From contig JAGBDZ010000094.1 of assembly GCA_017937215.1 (NCBI GenBank), positions 62,001-126,000 of the forward strand: a stretch of 64,000 nucleotides of DNA. The letters are read 5' to 3'. This DNA comes from Akkermansia sp. GTDB taxonomy: Bacteria > Verrucomicrobiota > Verrucomicrobiia > Verrucomicrobiales > Akkermansiaceae. Shown in pieces: positions 24,769 through 34,250 of the stretch. The position numbers and the translations under genes are program-made. Positions within the stretch are counted from its first letter, which is position 1; each line of letters opens with the position of its first letter. The notes beneath the pieces were generated by a model. The model made no database searches and was not told where the DNA came from. It was given only the letters and a program-made list of their open reading frames with translations.

Positions 24769-27378
24769 TTATATCTGAAGTGGTACGAGGGGGAGGTGAC
24801 GCAGCGGACGCGGGGCGTTTATCTGCAAATCGGTATCAATGACAGGGGTATCCACCTCTTCCGGGGTGGAATCATCATCTGCCCCGCTCACTTCCTCGGC
24901 CGTGGCGGCACTGTCAGCCAGGTCGGTTGCATCCTTATAGCGGGGATTGAGCGTCAGCTCACAATCATAAGGGTCCTCGCCAATGAGGGCGGAGCTGCGG
25001 GGCAGCACCGGCACCATCGGCAGCACGCGGGAGGAGTTCATGTGCTCCGGGTGAGATTCCATGAAATCCATGAGCGAGGGGCTGCCGTCGCCATGAACGA
25101 GACACTGGCCGAGCTGCACATCCCCCTTGGGGATATATTCCAGATAGGTGGGGCGCACATAGCCGGGCTTGCCATCCTTCATCACGGTCTCAAAGCAGAA
25201 GTTCGTGGCTATCTGGCCGGAAGAAAGGCAGATTTCCACCTCTTCCGTGTCCGGCGGCACCGGAATGGGAGAGTCTTCATGTCTACCGGCGGAAGCAGCC
25301 AGCACAGCGGCAAAAATGGGAGCGCAGGTATCGGAACCGAATGCCTGAGGATAGATGGGCTGGTGGTCATTCAGATAGCCCATCCAGATACCGCAGGTGA
25401 AGCTGCTGGTGTAGCCGAAGAGCGAGTTATCCGAGAAATCGTAATTGGTGCCGGTTTTGACCGCACCGGCAAAGGTCTCGGGCAGCAAAGGGCGCACACG
25501 CTGAGCAGAGCCTTTTTCCATAGACTCGCGCATGATGCTGTGCAGACGATACGAGGTGCACGGCGAGGTGCTGCGCACCATGCGGTGCGTGACGGAGAGC
25601 GGATTTTCCCACAGGATTTTGCCGTTGCTGTCGGTAATCTTGGAGACAACGTAAGGGGCGATGGGGCGTTTACCTCCATTGGGGAACACGGTGTATGCCA
25701 TGGTTACCTCCTTGAGCGAGACCGGCTCCGTGCCGAGGTAGACGCGGGGATAGTACTGGGGCTTCAGCTCGGTGCTGTTCGGGTTACGCGGCGGCGGGGT
25801 GATGCCCACAGCGGTGAGGGTATCCTGGAAACAACGCGCGCCCTTGGTCGGATGAGACCCCAACGCAATGCCCAGGCGCGCCGATGCCGCAATCTTGGAC
25901 CACTCCAGACTCTGACGCAGGGTGATGGAATCCAGATAGCGCCCCTTCTCTACCTCCATACCCCACTCCCCGAGAATGCCCTCCGTGCCGCCAATGCCGG
26001 CCAGGCGGTTATCCAGCGCGTCGTCCAGCAGTCGGGAACAGGGAGAGTAGCCGTTGTCAAACGCGCACATGTAGAGGAACGGCAGCATGGCCGTGCCCAC
26101 GGAGCGGCGGCCGCTCTCGATAATGTCGAAGTTATCGCGGTCAAAGCTGCGGCCCCCCACATAGGCCAGCACGCCGCCGGTGTTGTTATCAACGGCAAAC
26201 ACAGCGCCATCCACGTAGCGGTGCTGGGCGCAGCGCGGGTCATTGGTCTCATTGAAGCGCACGTGGGTGTAATCCTCGCGGGCCTCCATCTTCTCCAGCT
26301 GGCTGCGCAGGGTCTGCTCGGCAGCCTCCTGCATGCGCCGGTCGATGGTGGTGTAAATCTTGATGCCGCGGCTCTTCACGATTTCCTCGCCGCGCTCAGG
26401 GTTCTGGAAGATGCTGATAGCCTGCTGCTGCACCAGGGCATGCAGGAACGAGGTATTTCGCTTCAGGGGCTTCGGATTGAGCCCGAGCTCCGTCTCCTTC
26501 TGGCGGGCAGCCTCGCCGGCGGTGAGCATGCCGGCACGCTGCATGCGGTCAATCACGTCGTTGCGCCACTTCCAGTTCAGCTTGGCATTGCGCAGCGGGT
26601 TATAGTTTTCCGGGTTCTTGATGAGAGCCGCGATACTGGCAGCCTCGCGCACGGTCAAATCGGCGGGTTCCTTGCCGAAATAGCCAAGAGATGCCGCACG
26701 GATACCATAGAAGCCGCGACCGAAATACACACGATTGATGTAGAACTCGAGAATCTGCTGCTTGTCGTACTTCTGCTCAATACGCATGGCAAGGAAGATT
26801 TCCACCACCTTGCGTTCGTAGCGGCTGCCACCGCGGGCCGCGGTGCGCTGCTCCAGGTCATAGGCATTGCGGGCAAGCTGCTGTGTAATGGTCGAGGCAC
26901 CCTGATTCGCCTGGCCACCGGCGGCTGCGGCCTCCTTGGCCGCGCGAATGATACCCACCGGGTCGAAGCCGTTGTGAGTCCAGAAATTCTTATCTTCCTG
27001 GGCCACGAGCGCATCAATCATCGCGCGGGAAATCTTATCGTAGGTCACGTAGCTGCGGTTCTCATCGTAGATACGGCCGATTTCCTCGCCATTGCGATCA
27101 AAAATAATGCAGGGATGGTCCAGGTTATTGATATCCTCCAGATTGAACTCCTCTGCCCATTTCTGGTACTTGGCTGTTACAGAGGTAAAAAGCGTGTACC
27201 CGATGAGTGAAAGCGTAACAAGAGCCACGGTCAGCACCATACCGACGCGCAGCAAAACACGCCGCCACCAGCTGGTGGGAGCGCGGTTGATGACTACTTT
27301 TTCCTTGGCAGCACGACGCTTGCGGCGGCGGTCGGCCGCAGCCTTTCGGGCGTTCTGGTAGTCATCGAGGTTATCCAT
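24769..27378 (-). CDS. Class A penicillin-binding protein with a degenerate transpeptidase domain
   Basis: An 869-residue protein: basic cytoplasmic tail, one membrane segment (about 43-66), GT51 glycosyltransferase (about 80-260) and transpeptidase-like domain (about 330-700), then an acidic tail. GT51 is intact: VAQEDKNFWTHNGFD with the catalytic Glu at 128 and QGASTITQQLARNAY. In the transpeptidase part the SxxK motif, expected as GSSFKPF, reads GTAMLPF (residues 428-434), SxN reads SKI (494-496), and only KTG (641-643) survives. The enzyme should still polymerise glycan strands, but probably does not cross-link. It heads the operon leading to sufS. Confidence 0.9.
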   Translation of the reverse strand: MDNLDDYQNARKAAADRRRKRRAAKEKVVINRAPTSWWRRVLLRVGMVLTVALVTLSLIGYTLFTSVTAKYQKWAEEFNLEDINNLDHPCIIFDRNGEEIGRIYDENRSYVTYDKISRAMIDALVAQEDKNFWTHNGFDPVGIIRAAKEAAAAGGQANQGASTITQQLARNAYDLEQRTAARGGSRYERKVVEIFLAMRIEQKYDKQQILEFYINRVYFGRGFYGIRAASLGYFGKEPADLTVREAASIAALIKNPENYNPLRNAKLNWKWRNDVIDRMQRAGMLTAGEAARQKETELGLNPKPLKRNTSFLHALVQQQAISIFQNPERGEEIVKSRGIKIYTTIDRRMQEAAEQTLRSQLEKMEAREDYTHVRFNETNDPRCAQHRYVDGAVFAVDNNTGGVLAYVGGRSFDRDNFDIIESGRRSVGTAMLPFLYMCAFDNGYSPCSRLLDDALDNRLAGIGGTEGILGEWGMEVEKGRYLDSITLRQSLEWSKIAASARLGIALGSHPTKGARCFQDTLTAVGITPPPRNPNSTELKPQYYPRVYLGTEPVSLKEVTMAYTVFPNGGKRPIAPYVVSKITDSNGKILWENPLSVTHRMVRSTSPCTSYRLHSIMRESMEKGSAQRVRPLLPETFAGAVKTGTNYDFSDNSLFGYTSSFTCGIWMGYLNDHQPIYPQAFGSDTCAPIFAAVLAASAGRHEDSPIPVPPDTEEVEICLSSGQIATNFCFETVMKDGKPGYVRPTYLEYIPKGDVQLGQCLVHGDGSPSLMDFMESHPEHMNSSRVLPMVPVLPRSSALIGEDPYDCELTLNPRYKDATDLADSAATAEEVSGADDDSTPEEVDTPVIDTDLQINAPRPLRHLPLVPLQI

Positions 27379-27393
27379 GCTAGAGATACCGGT

Positions 27394-27422
27394 ACTTTAG
27401 CAGAAACTGCTGAATTTTGCAA
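27394..27422 (-). promoter_or_regulatory. Promoter of the penicillin-binding protein operon
   Basis: Minus strand TTGCAA (27417-27422), 17-base spacer, TAAAGT (27394-27399). The ATG follows 15 bases beyond the -10. Confidence 0.7.
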
Positions 27423-27437
27423 GCGGCAAATACGCAG

Positions 27438-28874
27438 TTACTCAGCTTTCTGCCCCCTGACCTTCACCAGGCGGAAAAAAGCAAGAGAACACACGGCAGC
27501 AACGGCGAGGCCAATGCCCGTGGCGCAGGTCAGCGACAGCTTGATTCCACACTCCGGAGCATAGAAAAGGAAGGTGGCGCACATGCAGGACATGAACACG
27601 GCAGGGATGAACGCAATGATATACCAACGACCCGCGCGGCGGAGACAGGCGGCAATTGACCAAAGCGTAATGCAGGCGAGAGTCTGGTTACCCCAGCCGA
27701 AGTAGCGCCAGATGACACTGAAATCGAGCTGGGAAATAATAATCACCAGAACAAACAGCGGCACTGCCAGAGCAAGGCGGGACACAATGCGGACCTGCTT
27801 CACATGAATAACATCTGCCAGCATGAGGCGGCAGGAACGCATTGCGGTATCACCACTGGTGATGGCCAGCACCACCACACCCAGCACCGCCACACTGCCG
27901 CCAGCATCTCCCAGCAGGAAATTGCAGGCCGCACGCACCGCTGCGGAGGGATTCGCCACCGTGAGCTGGCTCAGGGACTGCGTATCATTCATGAGCACAT
28001 CGCGCAGAGTCAGCCCCACCACAGCCCACACCAGAGCCACCATACCCTCCACTACCATAGCACCGTAGAATACACGGCGGAGGTTGCGGGCATCCGGCAG
28101 GCAGCGCACCATCATGGGGCTCTGCGTAGCATGGAAGCCGGAAATAGCGCCACACGCAATGGTCACAAAGAGCATGGGCCAGATAGAAGTGCCCACCGGG
28201 TGCATGTTGGTAAAGAAATCCAACTGAGGCAGCACGGGGTGCCCGCAGAATGGCAGGGTCATCACCAATCCCACGGCCATGAAGAGGAAAACTGCACCGA
28301 AAATCGGATAAATGCGGCCGATGATAGCACCTATGGGCAGGATAGTGGCGAGGAAATAATAGGAGAGGATGATGATGCTCCACTGCATGGTGGTCAGCCC
28401 GCCCCATATGCCGCTGAGCATACCAGCCGGCAGAAGAGTGAACACCACGCCCACCATCAGCAGCAGAAAGATACAGACAAAGCGCATGGCATGACGCGCG
28501 GCCTCACCAAGATTTTCTCCCACTAATTCGGGCAGGTTGCTACCACCGCGGTCAGCAGACATCAGAGCTGCCAGAAAATCATGCAGAGCGCCGGCCAGCA
28601 CGCAGCCCAGCACAATCCACAGCAAGGCCACGGGACCGAACAGGCAGCCGGATATGGCACCCACCACCGGGCCAAGCCCCGCAATATTCAAGAGCTGAAT
28701 GAGAAAAATCTTCCAGGTCGGCAGCGCTACATAATCCACTCCATCCGGCGACTTCACGCATGGCATGACCATGTTTTCATCGAGGCCGTACACCCGCTGG
28801 GCAAATCGGCCGTAAAACACATACCCCAGCACCAGCAGAACCAGACAAAGAATAAAAACTAAAATACCCAGCAT
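27438..28874 (-). CDS. CstA-family carbon-starvation-type transporter
   Basis: A 478-residue membrane protein with about 13 hydrophobic segments. LGYVFYGRFAQRVYGLDE, FLIQLLNIAGLGPVVGAISG and GALHDFLAALMSADRGGSNLPEL are the conserved CstA features. CstA/BtsT proteins import pyruvate or peptides. The shorter length (E. coli CstA has about 700 residues) places it in the compact branch. Substrate unknown. The ATG at 28874 begins the first membrane segment. The longer frame upstream runs through the preceding terminator hairpin. Confidence 0.85.
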   Translation of the reverse strand: MLGILVFILCLVLLVLGYVFYGRFAQRVYGLDENMVMPCVKSPDGVDYVALPTWKIFLIQLLNIAGLGPVVGAISGCLFGPVALLWIVLGCVLAGALHDFLAALMSADRGGSNLPELVGENLGEAARHAMRFVCIFLLLMVGVVFTLLPAGMLSGIWGGLTTMQWSIIILSYYFLATILPIGAIIGRIYPIFGAVFLFMAVGLVMTLPFCGHPVLPQLDFFTNMHPVGTSIWPMLFVTIACGAISGFHATQSPMMVRCLPDARNLRRVFYGAMVVEGMVALVWAVVGLTLRDVLMNDTQSLSQLTVANPSAAVRAACNFLLGDAGGSVAVLGVVVLAITSGDTAMRSCRLMLADVIHVKQVRIVSRLALAVPLFVLVIIISQLDFSVIWRYFGWGNQTLACITLWSIAACLRRAGRWYIIAFIPAVFMSCMCATFLFYAPECGIKLSLTCATGIGLAVAAVCSLAFFRLVKVRGQKAE

Positions 28875-28880
28875 AATACA

Positions 28881-28921
28881 GGAAAATAAATCAGCCAGCG
28901 GGAGAGTACACCCGCAGGCTG
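28881..28921 (-). terminator. Rho-independent terminator of the 34158-28964 operon
   Basis: An 11-bp stem with one mismatch (28892-28902 with 28911-28921), followed on the minus strand by a T-rich tail (28881-28891). The CstA gene begins directly after. Confidence 0.75.
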
Positions 28922-28963
28922 ATAAATTCAAGCATTTAGTGGCATGCTGCCACAATGCAGCGG

Positions 28964-30037
28964 TTAAAAGTCGTCGCCCTCAAAATCGGCATCCGTCGTA
29001 TCGGCGTCGGGAGCAGCCGGAGCATCGTCATCCGCAGCGGGAATAGAGGTGCTGCCCATGGCTGTGTTGCCGGTTGTGCCGGAACTGTTACCATCATCGG
29101 GCGTGTTGCCGACACGGTTGATTTCCGTCGGGATGGGGTCATCCGTCAGCTTGCCACCCTCCACCCAGATGACGATTGCGCCCTCGGCATATGCGCCATA
29201 AGTAGAGTTGGGGTCGATATTACGCATCTCGGTGTACAACGCACGGAGGCGTTCCTTGGAGGCGGGAGTACGCCCCTCACCGCCACGGCGGAGGTGGCCG
29301 GCATAGGCAGCCATAATCATCTGACGCTGAAGCTTGGAATACCCACCCTGAGCCATCATGTTGCGCACGTAGGAATTGGCAGAAGCATAGTCCTTGGTCT
29401 GCAGGGCCTCCACCACCGACAGGGGGTCAAACTCCATACGATTTCCCAGGCCGGATTCATCCTCGAGCGCCTTGCGCTCATCCTTGCCCACCACACCTGA
29501 GGGCATATTGAGGTCAATATCCGAAGCAGCCAGCAGGAACTCTGCTTTCTTTTCACCCTTGGCCTTCTTCGCTTTCTCAATCAGCTTATCCTGAGCGTAG
29601 AAGTTATCGATAAGCTTCTTCAAGGCAGCCAGGGCTACTTCCGGGTCCTTCATTTCTTCCGGGGACTGCACGGCACCGCGCAGATTCCCCTTGGCATCAA
29701 TCACCGCCAGACAGGGATAACTGCGAATACCACCCGGCATGCGCTTATTACCAAGTCGTTTTTCCATGTCCTTCTTCTCGCGGTCAGAGGGCATCTGGTA
29801 CAAAGGCATCTCCAGGAAAGTGCACTGCCTTACGTAAGGCGCAATCTTGTTCTTTTTGACAAAGGCCTCGTACGTTCTTTCACTCACCTTATCGTAATTA
29901 GCACCGTAAATGAAGACGACAATGGGGTTCTTACCGGTTTTGGCCAGCGCATCCGGGTAGGTATTGGCCCTTGCGGCCCACGTGGGAGCAGCCATCAGCA
30001 CGCCCAGAAGCAGAGTCGTGAAAACTTTCTTAATCAT
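28964..30037 (-). CDS. Exported thioredoxin-fold-like protein
   Basis: A 357-residue protein with a signal peptide (LLLGVLMAAPTWA). Residues 30-125 resemble a thioredoxin fold (NPIVVFIYGANYDKVSERTY, and the cis-proline-like IRSYPCLAVIDAKGNLRG), but the CxxC motif is absent: the expected position reads GANYDKV. A helical region follows, and the C-terminus is rich in Asp and Thr. It probably binds a partner and is not a disulfide enzyme. Last gene of a three-gene operon, 17 bases after the transglutaminase-like gene. Confidence 0.65.
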   Translation of the reverse strand: MIKKVFTTLLLGVLMAAPTWAARANTYPDALAKTGKNPIVVFIYGANYDKVSERTYEAFVKKNKIAPYVRQCTFLEMPLYQMPSDREKKDMEKRLGNKRMPGGIRSYPCLAVIDAKGNLRGAVQSPEEMKDPEVALAALKKLIDNFYAQDKLIEKAKKAKGEKKAEFLLAASDIDLNMPSGVVGKDERKALEDESGLGNRMEFDPLSVVEALQTKDYASANSYVRNMMAQGGYSKLQRQMIMAAYAGHLRRGGEGRTPASKERLRALYTEMRNIDPNSTYGAYAEGAIVIWVEGGKLTDDPIPTEINRVGNTPDDGNSSGTTGNTAMGSTSIPAADDDAPAAPDADTTDADFEGDDF

Positions 30038-30054
30038 AGCATTAGTTCTTTCTG

Positions 30055-32598
30055 TTAGTTTTTCTGGGGCTTACCGTAAACATAGAAACCGGCAATACCA
30101 GGCTCATACTTATCACCTTCGCGAAGCATGCGGACAAACTTACCGGCGGCATCGCTATCCTTCAGATTGAAACGGATTTCTCCCCCCAGGATCTCGCCGT
30201 TCGGGCGCACGCGGTACCAGTTCTGGCCGTCATCCGACACCTCCAGATAGAATGGGCGGTCTTTCTTGAGGGCTTTCTCATGAGTCATGCACACCACGCC
30301 GACAATGTCACACTTCTTCTCAAGCCCGACCGTAAGGCCAGCCTTACCTTCAAACTTGCCAGGCATGGTACCACCGAATCGCTGAAGCACACCCCAGTGC
30401 AGGCAGCAGTTGGACATGTCACCGATGGTTGTGGCGGTATCAATCCAGCCAGTAGCAGAAACCACTCGCCCGGAGAAGCCCTTGATGCGGGGCCCCTTCT
30501 TGTTGAACTTCTTCTTGCACTTATTGTATGCAAGACGGCCGATAGCCTGGAAAGTACGGCGCTCCTTATTCTTGGCGGCGGCGTGAATAGCCTCGCCCAG
30601 AGTAGCCCAGGTTTCATCCAACTGTTTGCTGGAAGCACCGGAACGACTCATGGCCTGCACAAGCATATTGGTGAATTCTTCCTGAATCTTACCATCACCC
30701 TCCGGCAGCTGAGAAATGTAGCCCAGGCCCCAGGTCAACACGGCTCCGGAATAATCGGGGCGCTTCATGAGCACACGCAGCACCTCTCGCAGATAGGCGG
30801 TCTTCTCCTCATTGGTGGCGCAGGTGGAAATCTGAGCATCCAGAATAGGAGCAATATCCCAGCGGTTGGCCCCCCAGTCCTTGAAGTGAGCAAAGAGACC
30901 GGAATACATCTTGTTGAGCTTGGCGCGGTCCTTCACCAGCGGAGCCAGGTTCGGGTACACATAGCGGGCCTGCATGGTGGCCGCGGCGTGATAATGTTCC
31001 TTGCCCATACCATCCATCACCGTGTCATGCAGAGTCATCCACTTCTCGCGATCCTCAGGAGCCTTGAGCTTCAGGTAGGCAGCATAGCGCTTGAGCGCCG
31101 GCCAGTTGTTCGGCTGGGCCTTCACGGCAATCTCATAGCTGCTGAATGCGGCCTTCATCTTGCGACGAGCCGTCAGGAAGTCAGCCATCGCGACAAGCTG
31201 GTCGGCAGCCAGCGTCTTGAAACGCTCCTCATAGAGTTTCTGGGTCAGGTGCAAGTACCCCCATTCGTGTTCATCCCAGAACGTTTTATGCAGACTGTGC
31301 TGCCAGTATATGGAGTTACCACGGCGCCATTCATTGCCGATTCGCACAGCGTAGGCACAGTGACCGGGCTCACCCATGGTCGCAGCAGGAAGACCGGCAG
31401 CCAGCGCGCTGAACGTGGCATAATGCGACAAGGCACCGCAAACGCCACCGATTTCGCGGTATGCCCAACCGGTGGTAAAGTTCACATACTTCCAGATGGG
31501 GGCCAGGTACTCAGCAGAGAATACCGAGTCACCGGCCACGTTGCGCAGGCGATAGGCGAGCTGACATTCGGAGCCCAGGTATTGCTCCATAGGCAGACGC
31601 ACATTATCGCGGTGCCAGGCAAGGTTGCGGGGGCTGCCCCAGTTGCCGGCACCTTCGCTGGGCTGCTTGCAGCCGGTCACAAATCGGGTTTCCCAATATT
31701 GAAGCTGGTCGAAGTAAGAGTTCAGCTTACCTTCCTTCCAACTGTCGTTATAGTAATTGAAGCGGTTGAGCATATCATGCTCGTTCCAGCCCTCGCGGGC
31801 AAACTCCAGCGCGGTGGTAGTAGCAATACGGCGGGTGGTCGGAACCTTGAGCTCTTCCTCGCCCACCTTGCCATAGATTGTTTCCAGATAGCAGAGGGCC
31901 TGCTCCATGTTCTTGGTAGGGCCGGAGTGCAACAGGTTGGACATCCAGTTAAGGTCTGAGGTCAGCGCAGCAAGTAACTCTTTGCCTTTCGGACGCACCG
32001 AAATGCTGCGAATGCCCTGGGAGCCGGTTTTACGAATGAGCGTGATTCGCTCAAGGTCGAGACGATTCGCGGGGTTCTGGAGGTATTTGATAATGGTGGC
32101 ATCATCCAGCTTACCAAGCTTGCTGATAACCCGATCAGCAAGAGTGAAGTACACATTCTCCGGATCAGCCCAGGCAGCAGCACCGAACTCGTTATTCGTG
32201 TAGTTCTCTTTTTCCTGCTTCTCCAGCATGTCGGTCAAGCGACGCATCTCACCCAGAGCAGAGGTAAACTGGGACTGAACACGAGCCTCCGGCACCACAT
32301 TCTGTTTGGCATCAATCGGCACATCCTCCTCATCGAAAGTCTCGTCATCCTGCCGTGCCACTCGGCGGTCGGGCGTTGTATCCTCAGGTTCTTCCTCCCA
32401 GGTAGAATCCCCATCATCCACCGTTTCATCATCGTGGCTCCAGTCATCAACCTTGGTATCACGCACTATGGACGGACCGGTAGTTACCTTTGTTACCTTC
32501 TTCTCCACTTTAGTGGGGAAAAAGACGGGAAACAAGGCCACGCCCAGGCAGAAAAGCAGAAACGAGGCCGTTAAGAGTTTGATAAGTCGTACTGTCAT
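30055..32598 (-). CDS. Large exported protein with transglutaminase-like and discoidin-like domains
   Basis: An 847-residue protein with an N-terminal membrane anchor (residues 5-25), an acidic Asp/Glu linker (about 40-95), a helical region, then a transglutaminase-like core: Cys in GGVCGALSHYATFSALAA (about residue 386), His in GEPGHCAYAVRIG (about 409). TPR-like helices follow (about 470-680). The C-terminal 130 residues have the feel of an F5/8 type C (discoidin) carbohydrate-binding domain: GMSN-like DMSNCCLHWG, FYLEVSDDGQNWYRV and IAGFYVYGKP. It may cut or cross-link at surface glycoproteins. The substrate is unknown. Confidence 0.68.
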   Translation of the reverse strand: MTVRLIKLLTASFLLFCLGVALFPVFFPTKVEKKVTKVTTGPSIVRDTKVDDWSHDDETVDDGDSTWEEEPEDTTPDRRVARQDDETFDEEDVPIDAKQNVVPEARVQSQFTSALGEMRRLTDMLEKQEKENYTNNEFGAAAWADPENVYFTLADRVISKLGKLDDATIIKYLQNPANRLDLERITLIRKTGSQGIRSISVRPKGKELLAALTSDLNWMSNLLHSGPTKNMEQALCYLETIYGKVGEEELKVPTTRRIATTTALEFAREGWNEHDMLNRFNYYNDSWKEGKLNSYFDQLQYWETRFVTGCKQPSEGAGNWGSPRNLAWHRDNVRLPMEQYLGSECQLAYRLRNVAGDSVFSAEYLAPIWKYVNFTTGWAYREIGGVCGALSHYATFSALAAGLPAATMGEPGHCAYAVRIGNEWRRGNSIYWQHSLHKTFWDEHEWGYLHLTQKLYEERFKTLAADQLVAMADFLTARRKMKAAFSSYEIAVKAQPNNWPALKRYAAYLKLKAPEDREKWMTLHDTVMDGMGKEHYHAAATMQARYVYPNLAPLVKDRAKLNKMYSGLFAHFKDWGANRWDIAPILDAQISTCATNEEKTAYLREVLRVLMKRPDYSGAVLTWGLGYISQLPEGDGKIQEEFTNMLVQAMSRSGASSKQLDETWATLGEAIHAAAKNKERRTFQAIGRLAYNKCKKKFNKKGPRIKGFSGRVVSATGWIDTATTIGDMSNCCLHWGVLQRFGGTMPGKFEGKAGLTVGLEKKCDIVGVVCMTHEKALKKDRPFYLEVSDDGQNWYRVRPNGEILGGEIRFNLKDSDAAGKFVRMLREGDKYEPGIAGFYVYGKPQKN

Positions 32599-32622
32599 AG
32601 TAGTCGAGAGTGAAAAGTGTAT

Positions 32623-34158
32623 TTAGTTGTAACGAGAATTGATAGCATCAAGAGTGGCGCGGGCCGAGTGGCGGATAATGGAATCCGGGTAATCCAGATA
32701 CGCTTCCACAGCGGGGCGGGCTTCCGCAGTTCCCTTGTCTTCCAGGTATTTGAGGATAGAGGTAATAAGTCTCAGATTTTTGGTTCCTGACAGGCGCTGC
32801 ACCAGCGGGGTCTGCACCCTCTCCCCCAGCTGGGCAAGCATTTCGCCCCAGGCAATGGGGTTCTCACACCAGAAATCAATGACCGGATTGACCATGGCCT
32901 CCGGAGCTTCGCGAATGAGGTAATGCGTTACCTCCGGGGATACATTCCGACTCAGAACCCGGCGAGCCTCGAAATAGTCGTAGCACAATTTGATCGCCTG
33001 TGCGTCTCTGGGATTACTGTACGTCACCAGAGCGTCAATCAATGCAGCATAGGTATCCGGATCTGTCGACCAGGGTTCACGAAGCACCTCCACGAGAGTA
33101 TCGCGAATTTCGGTACGCAGGACCCGCACGTTGGAATTCGCCAGAGAGCGGGCAGACATACGCACGCGCATGGGGTCCAGGCAACGCAGCTCACTCAGAT
33201 TCGCCGTTACATACGCGTTATTCATGGGCGAGGTGAGCACCTCCGATGAGTACTGGCTGACCAGATTTGCCTTATCTGCATCGAAGCGCACTTCATATAC
33301 ACCCTTCTGCGGCTCCGCGTATGTAACAGTACCAAAGCGAGTGAGCACATCCGAAATGTTGCGTCGGGCTTTGGGCACATTGGTCGCAACATACAATGCA
33401 CCGTTCGCGCGAGTATAGGCACGCGTGTACTCTGCCTCGAGCAGACGGTTCAGAGCCTCACGCACCAGGCTTCGCGCTCTGCTATCCTGGTTATCAATAA
33501 AAACAGCATAGTGCGAGATACGCTGAGAAGGAGTACGCAGCGCATAAAACACCTGCAAATCGGCATCTGTCAGCAGCGGACCGTTCTTTTCCGATTCTGC
33601 CGGTTGGTTCTCCTGCTGAATCTGCTGTTCCTTTATAGCAGCCTCCGCCTCCAGTTTTGCTTTCTCACGTAAAGCAGCCTGGAGCATATTGGGCAAATAC
33701 CAACCAACAGCCAGCACGACCGCTGCGGCCAGCAGCGCAAGCTTCCGGTACCGGAAAGAGGCTGATGCCACCAACACTGCTGCCACAACACACAACACCA
33801 TGGAAAACAGGCGCTGTGATTCCATATCCAGCTCCGCAAGGAATGTCACCCCGGTATTCTTATCGCTCACCAGGAAGAGAAAACAACAAATCAGGAAAAT
33901 AACCAGACCCAGCGTGGCTCTCAGCTTGCCGGCCACACTGAATGCTTTACCCGAAGCATACATAGAGCCCAGTTGCTCAGCGCGCGCCGACTGTCTTTTC
34001 AGAGACGCCTTGTATTCAGCAACAAGCTCTTCTCTTTCCTCAGCATTCAGAGCCATGGCCTTGGTGGAGAACTCGAGCTTCAGGCAATCCGGGCAGACCG
34101 TCATGCCTTCACGGGTCGTATGAAACTTGCGCTGACACTTACTGCACTCAATCTCCAT
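32623..34158 (-). CDS. Zinc-ribbon membrane protein with HEAT-like C-terminus
   Basis: A 511-residue protein. An N-terminal CxxC...CxxC ribbon (CSKCQRKF and CPDCLKLEF, residues 4-25) is followed by a helical stretch, three or so membrane segments (about 78-170), a Gln/Glu coiled coil (about 175-205) and a large soluble part whose last 200 residues show helical HEAT-like repeats (ALIDALVTYSNPRDAQAIKL, LITSILKYLEDKGTAEARPA). The ribbon is on the cytoplasmic side. First gene of the operon with the transglutaminase-like and thioredoxin-like genes. Function unknown. Confidence 0.7.
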   Translation of the reverse strand: MEIECSKCQRKFHTTREGMTVCPDCLKLEFSTKAMALNAEEREELVAEYKASLKRQSARAEQLGSMYASGKAFSVAGKLRATLGLVIFLICCFLFLVSDKNTGVTFLAELDMESQRLFSMVLCVVAAVLVASASFRYRKLALLAAAVVLAVGWYLPNMLQAALREKAKLEAEAAIKEQQIQQENQPAESEKNGPLLTDADLQVFYALRTPSQRISHYAVFIDNQDSRARSLVREALNRLLEAEYTRAYTRANGALYVATNVPKARRNISDVLTRFGTVTYAEPQKGVYEVRFDADKANLVSQYSSEVLTSPMNNAYVTANLSELRCLDPMRVRMSARSLANSNVRVLRTEIRDTLVEVLREPWSTDPDTYAALIDALVTYSNPRDAQAIKLCYDYFEARRVLSRNVSPEVTHYLIREAPEAMVNPVIDFWCENPIAWGEMLAQLGERVQTPLVQRLSGTKNLRLITSILKYLEDKGTAEARPAVEAYLDYPDSIIRHSARATLDAINSRYN

Positions 34159-34168
34159 ATGCGCGCCT

Positions 34169-34197
34169 ATTCTACCAAAGCAGAAATGCTAATGCAA
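34169..34197 (-). promoter_or_regulatory. Promoter of the zinc-ribbon/transglutaminase operon
   Basis: Minus strand TTGCAT (34192-34197), 17-base spacer, TAGAAT (34169-34174). The ATG at 34158 is 10 bases beyond the -10. Confidence 0.75.
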
Positions 34198-34250
34198 GCC
34201 AGAATCAGGCACCATGCAGCAGTATTTACACAAATGGGAAGTATCTATGC

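Noticed and set aside
24796-27210. An 804-codon open frame on the plus strand opposite the penicillin-binding protein
   Set aside because: The opposite strand encodes a clear GT51 enzyme. The frame lacks a plausible start and conserved motifs.
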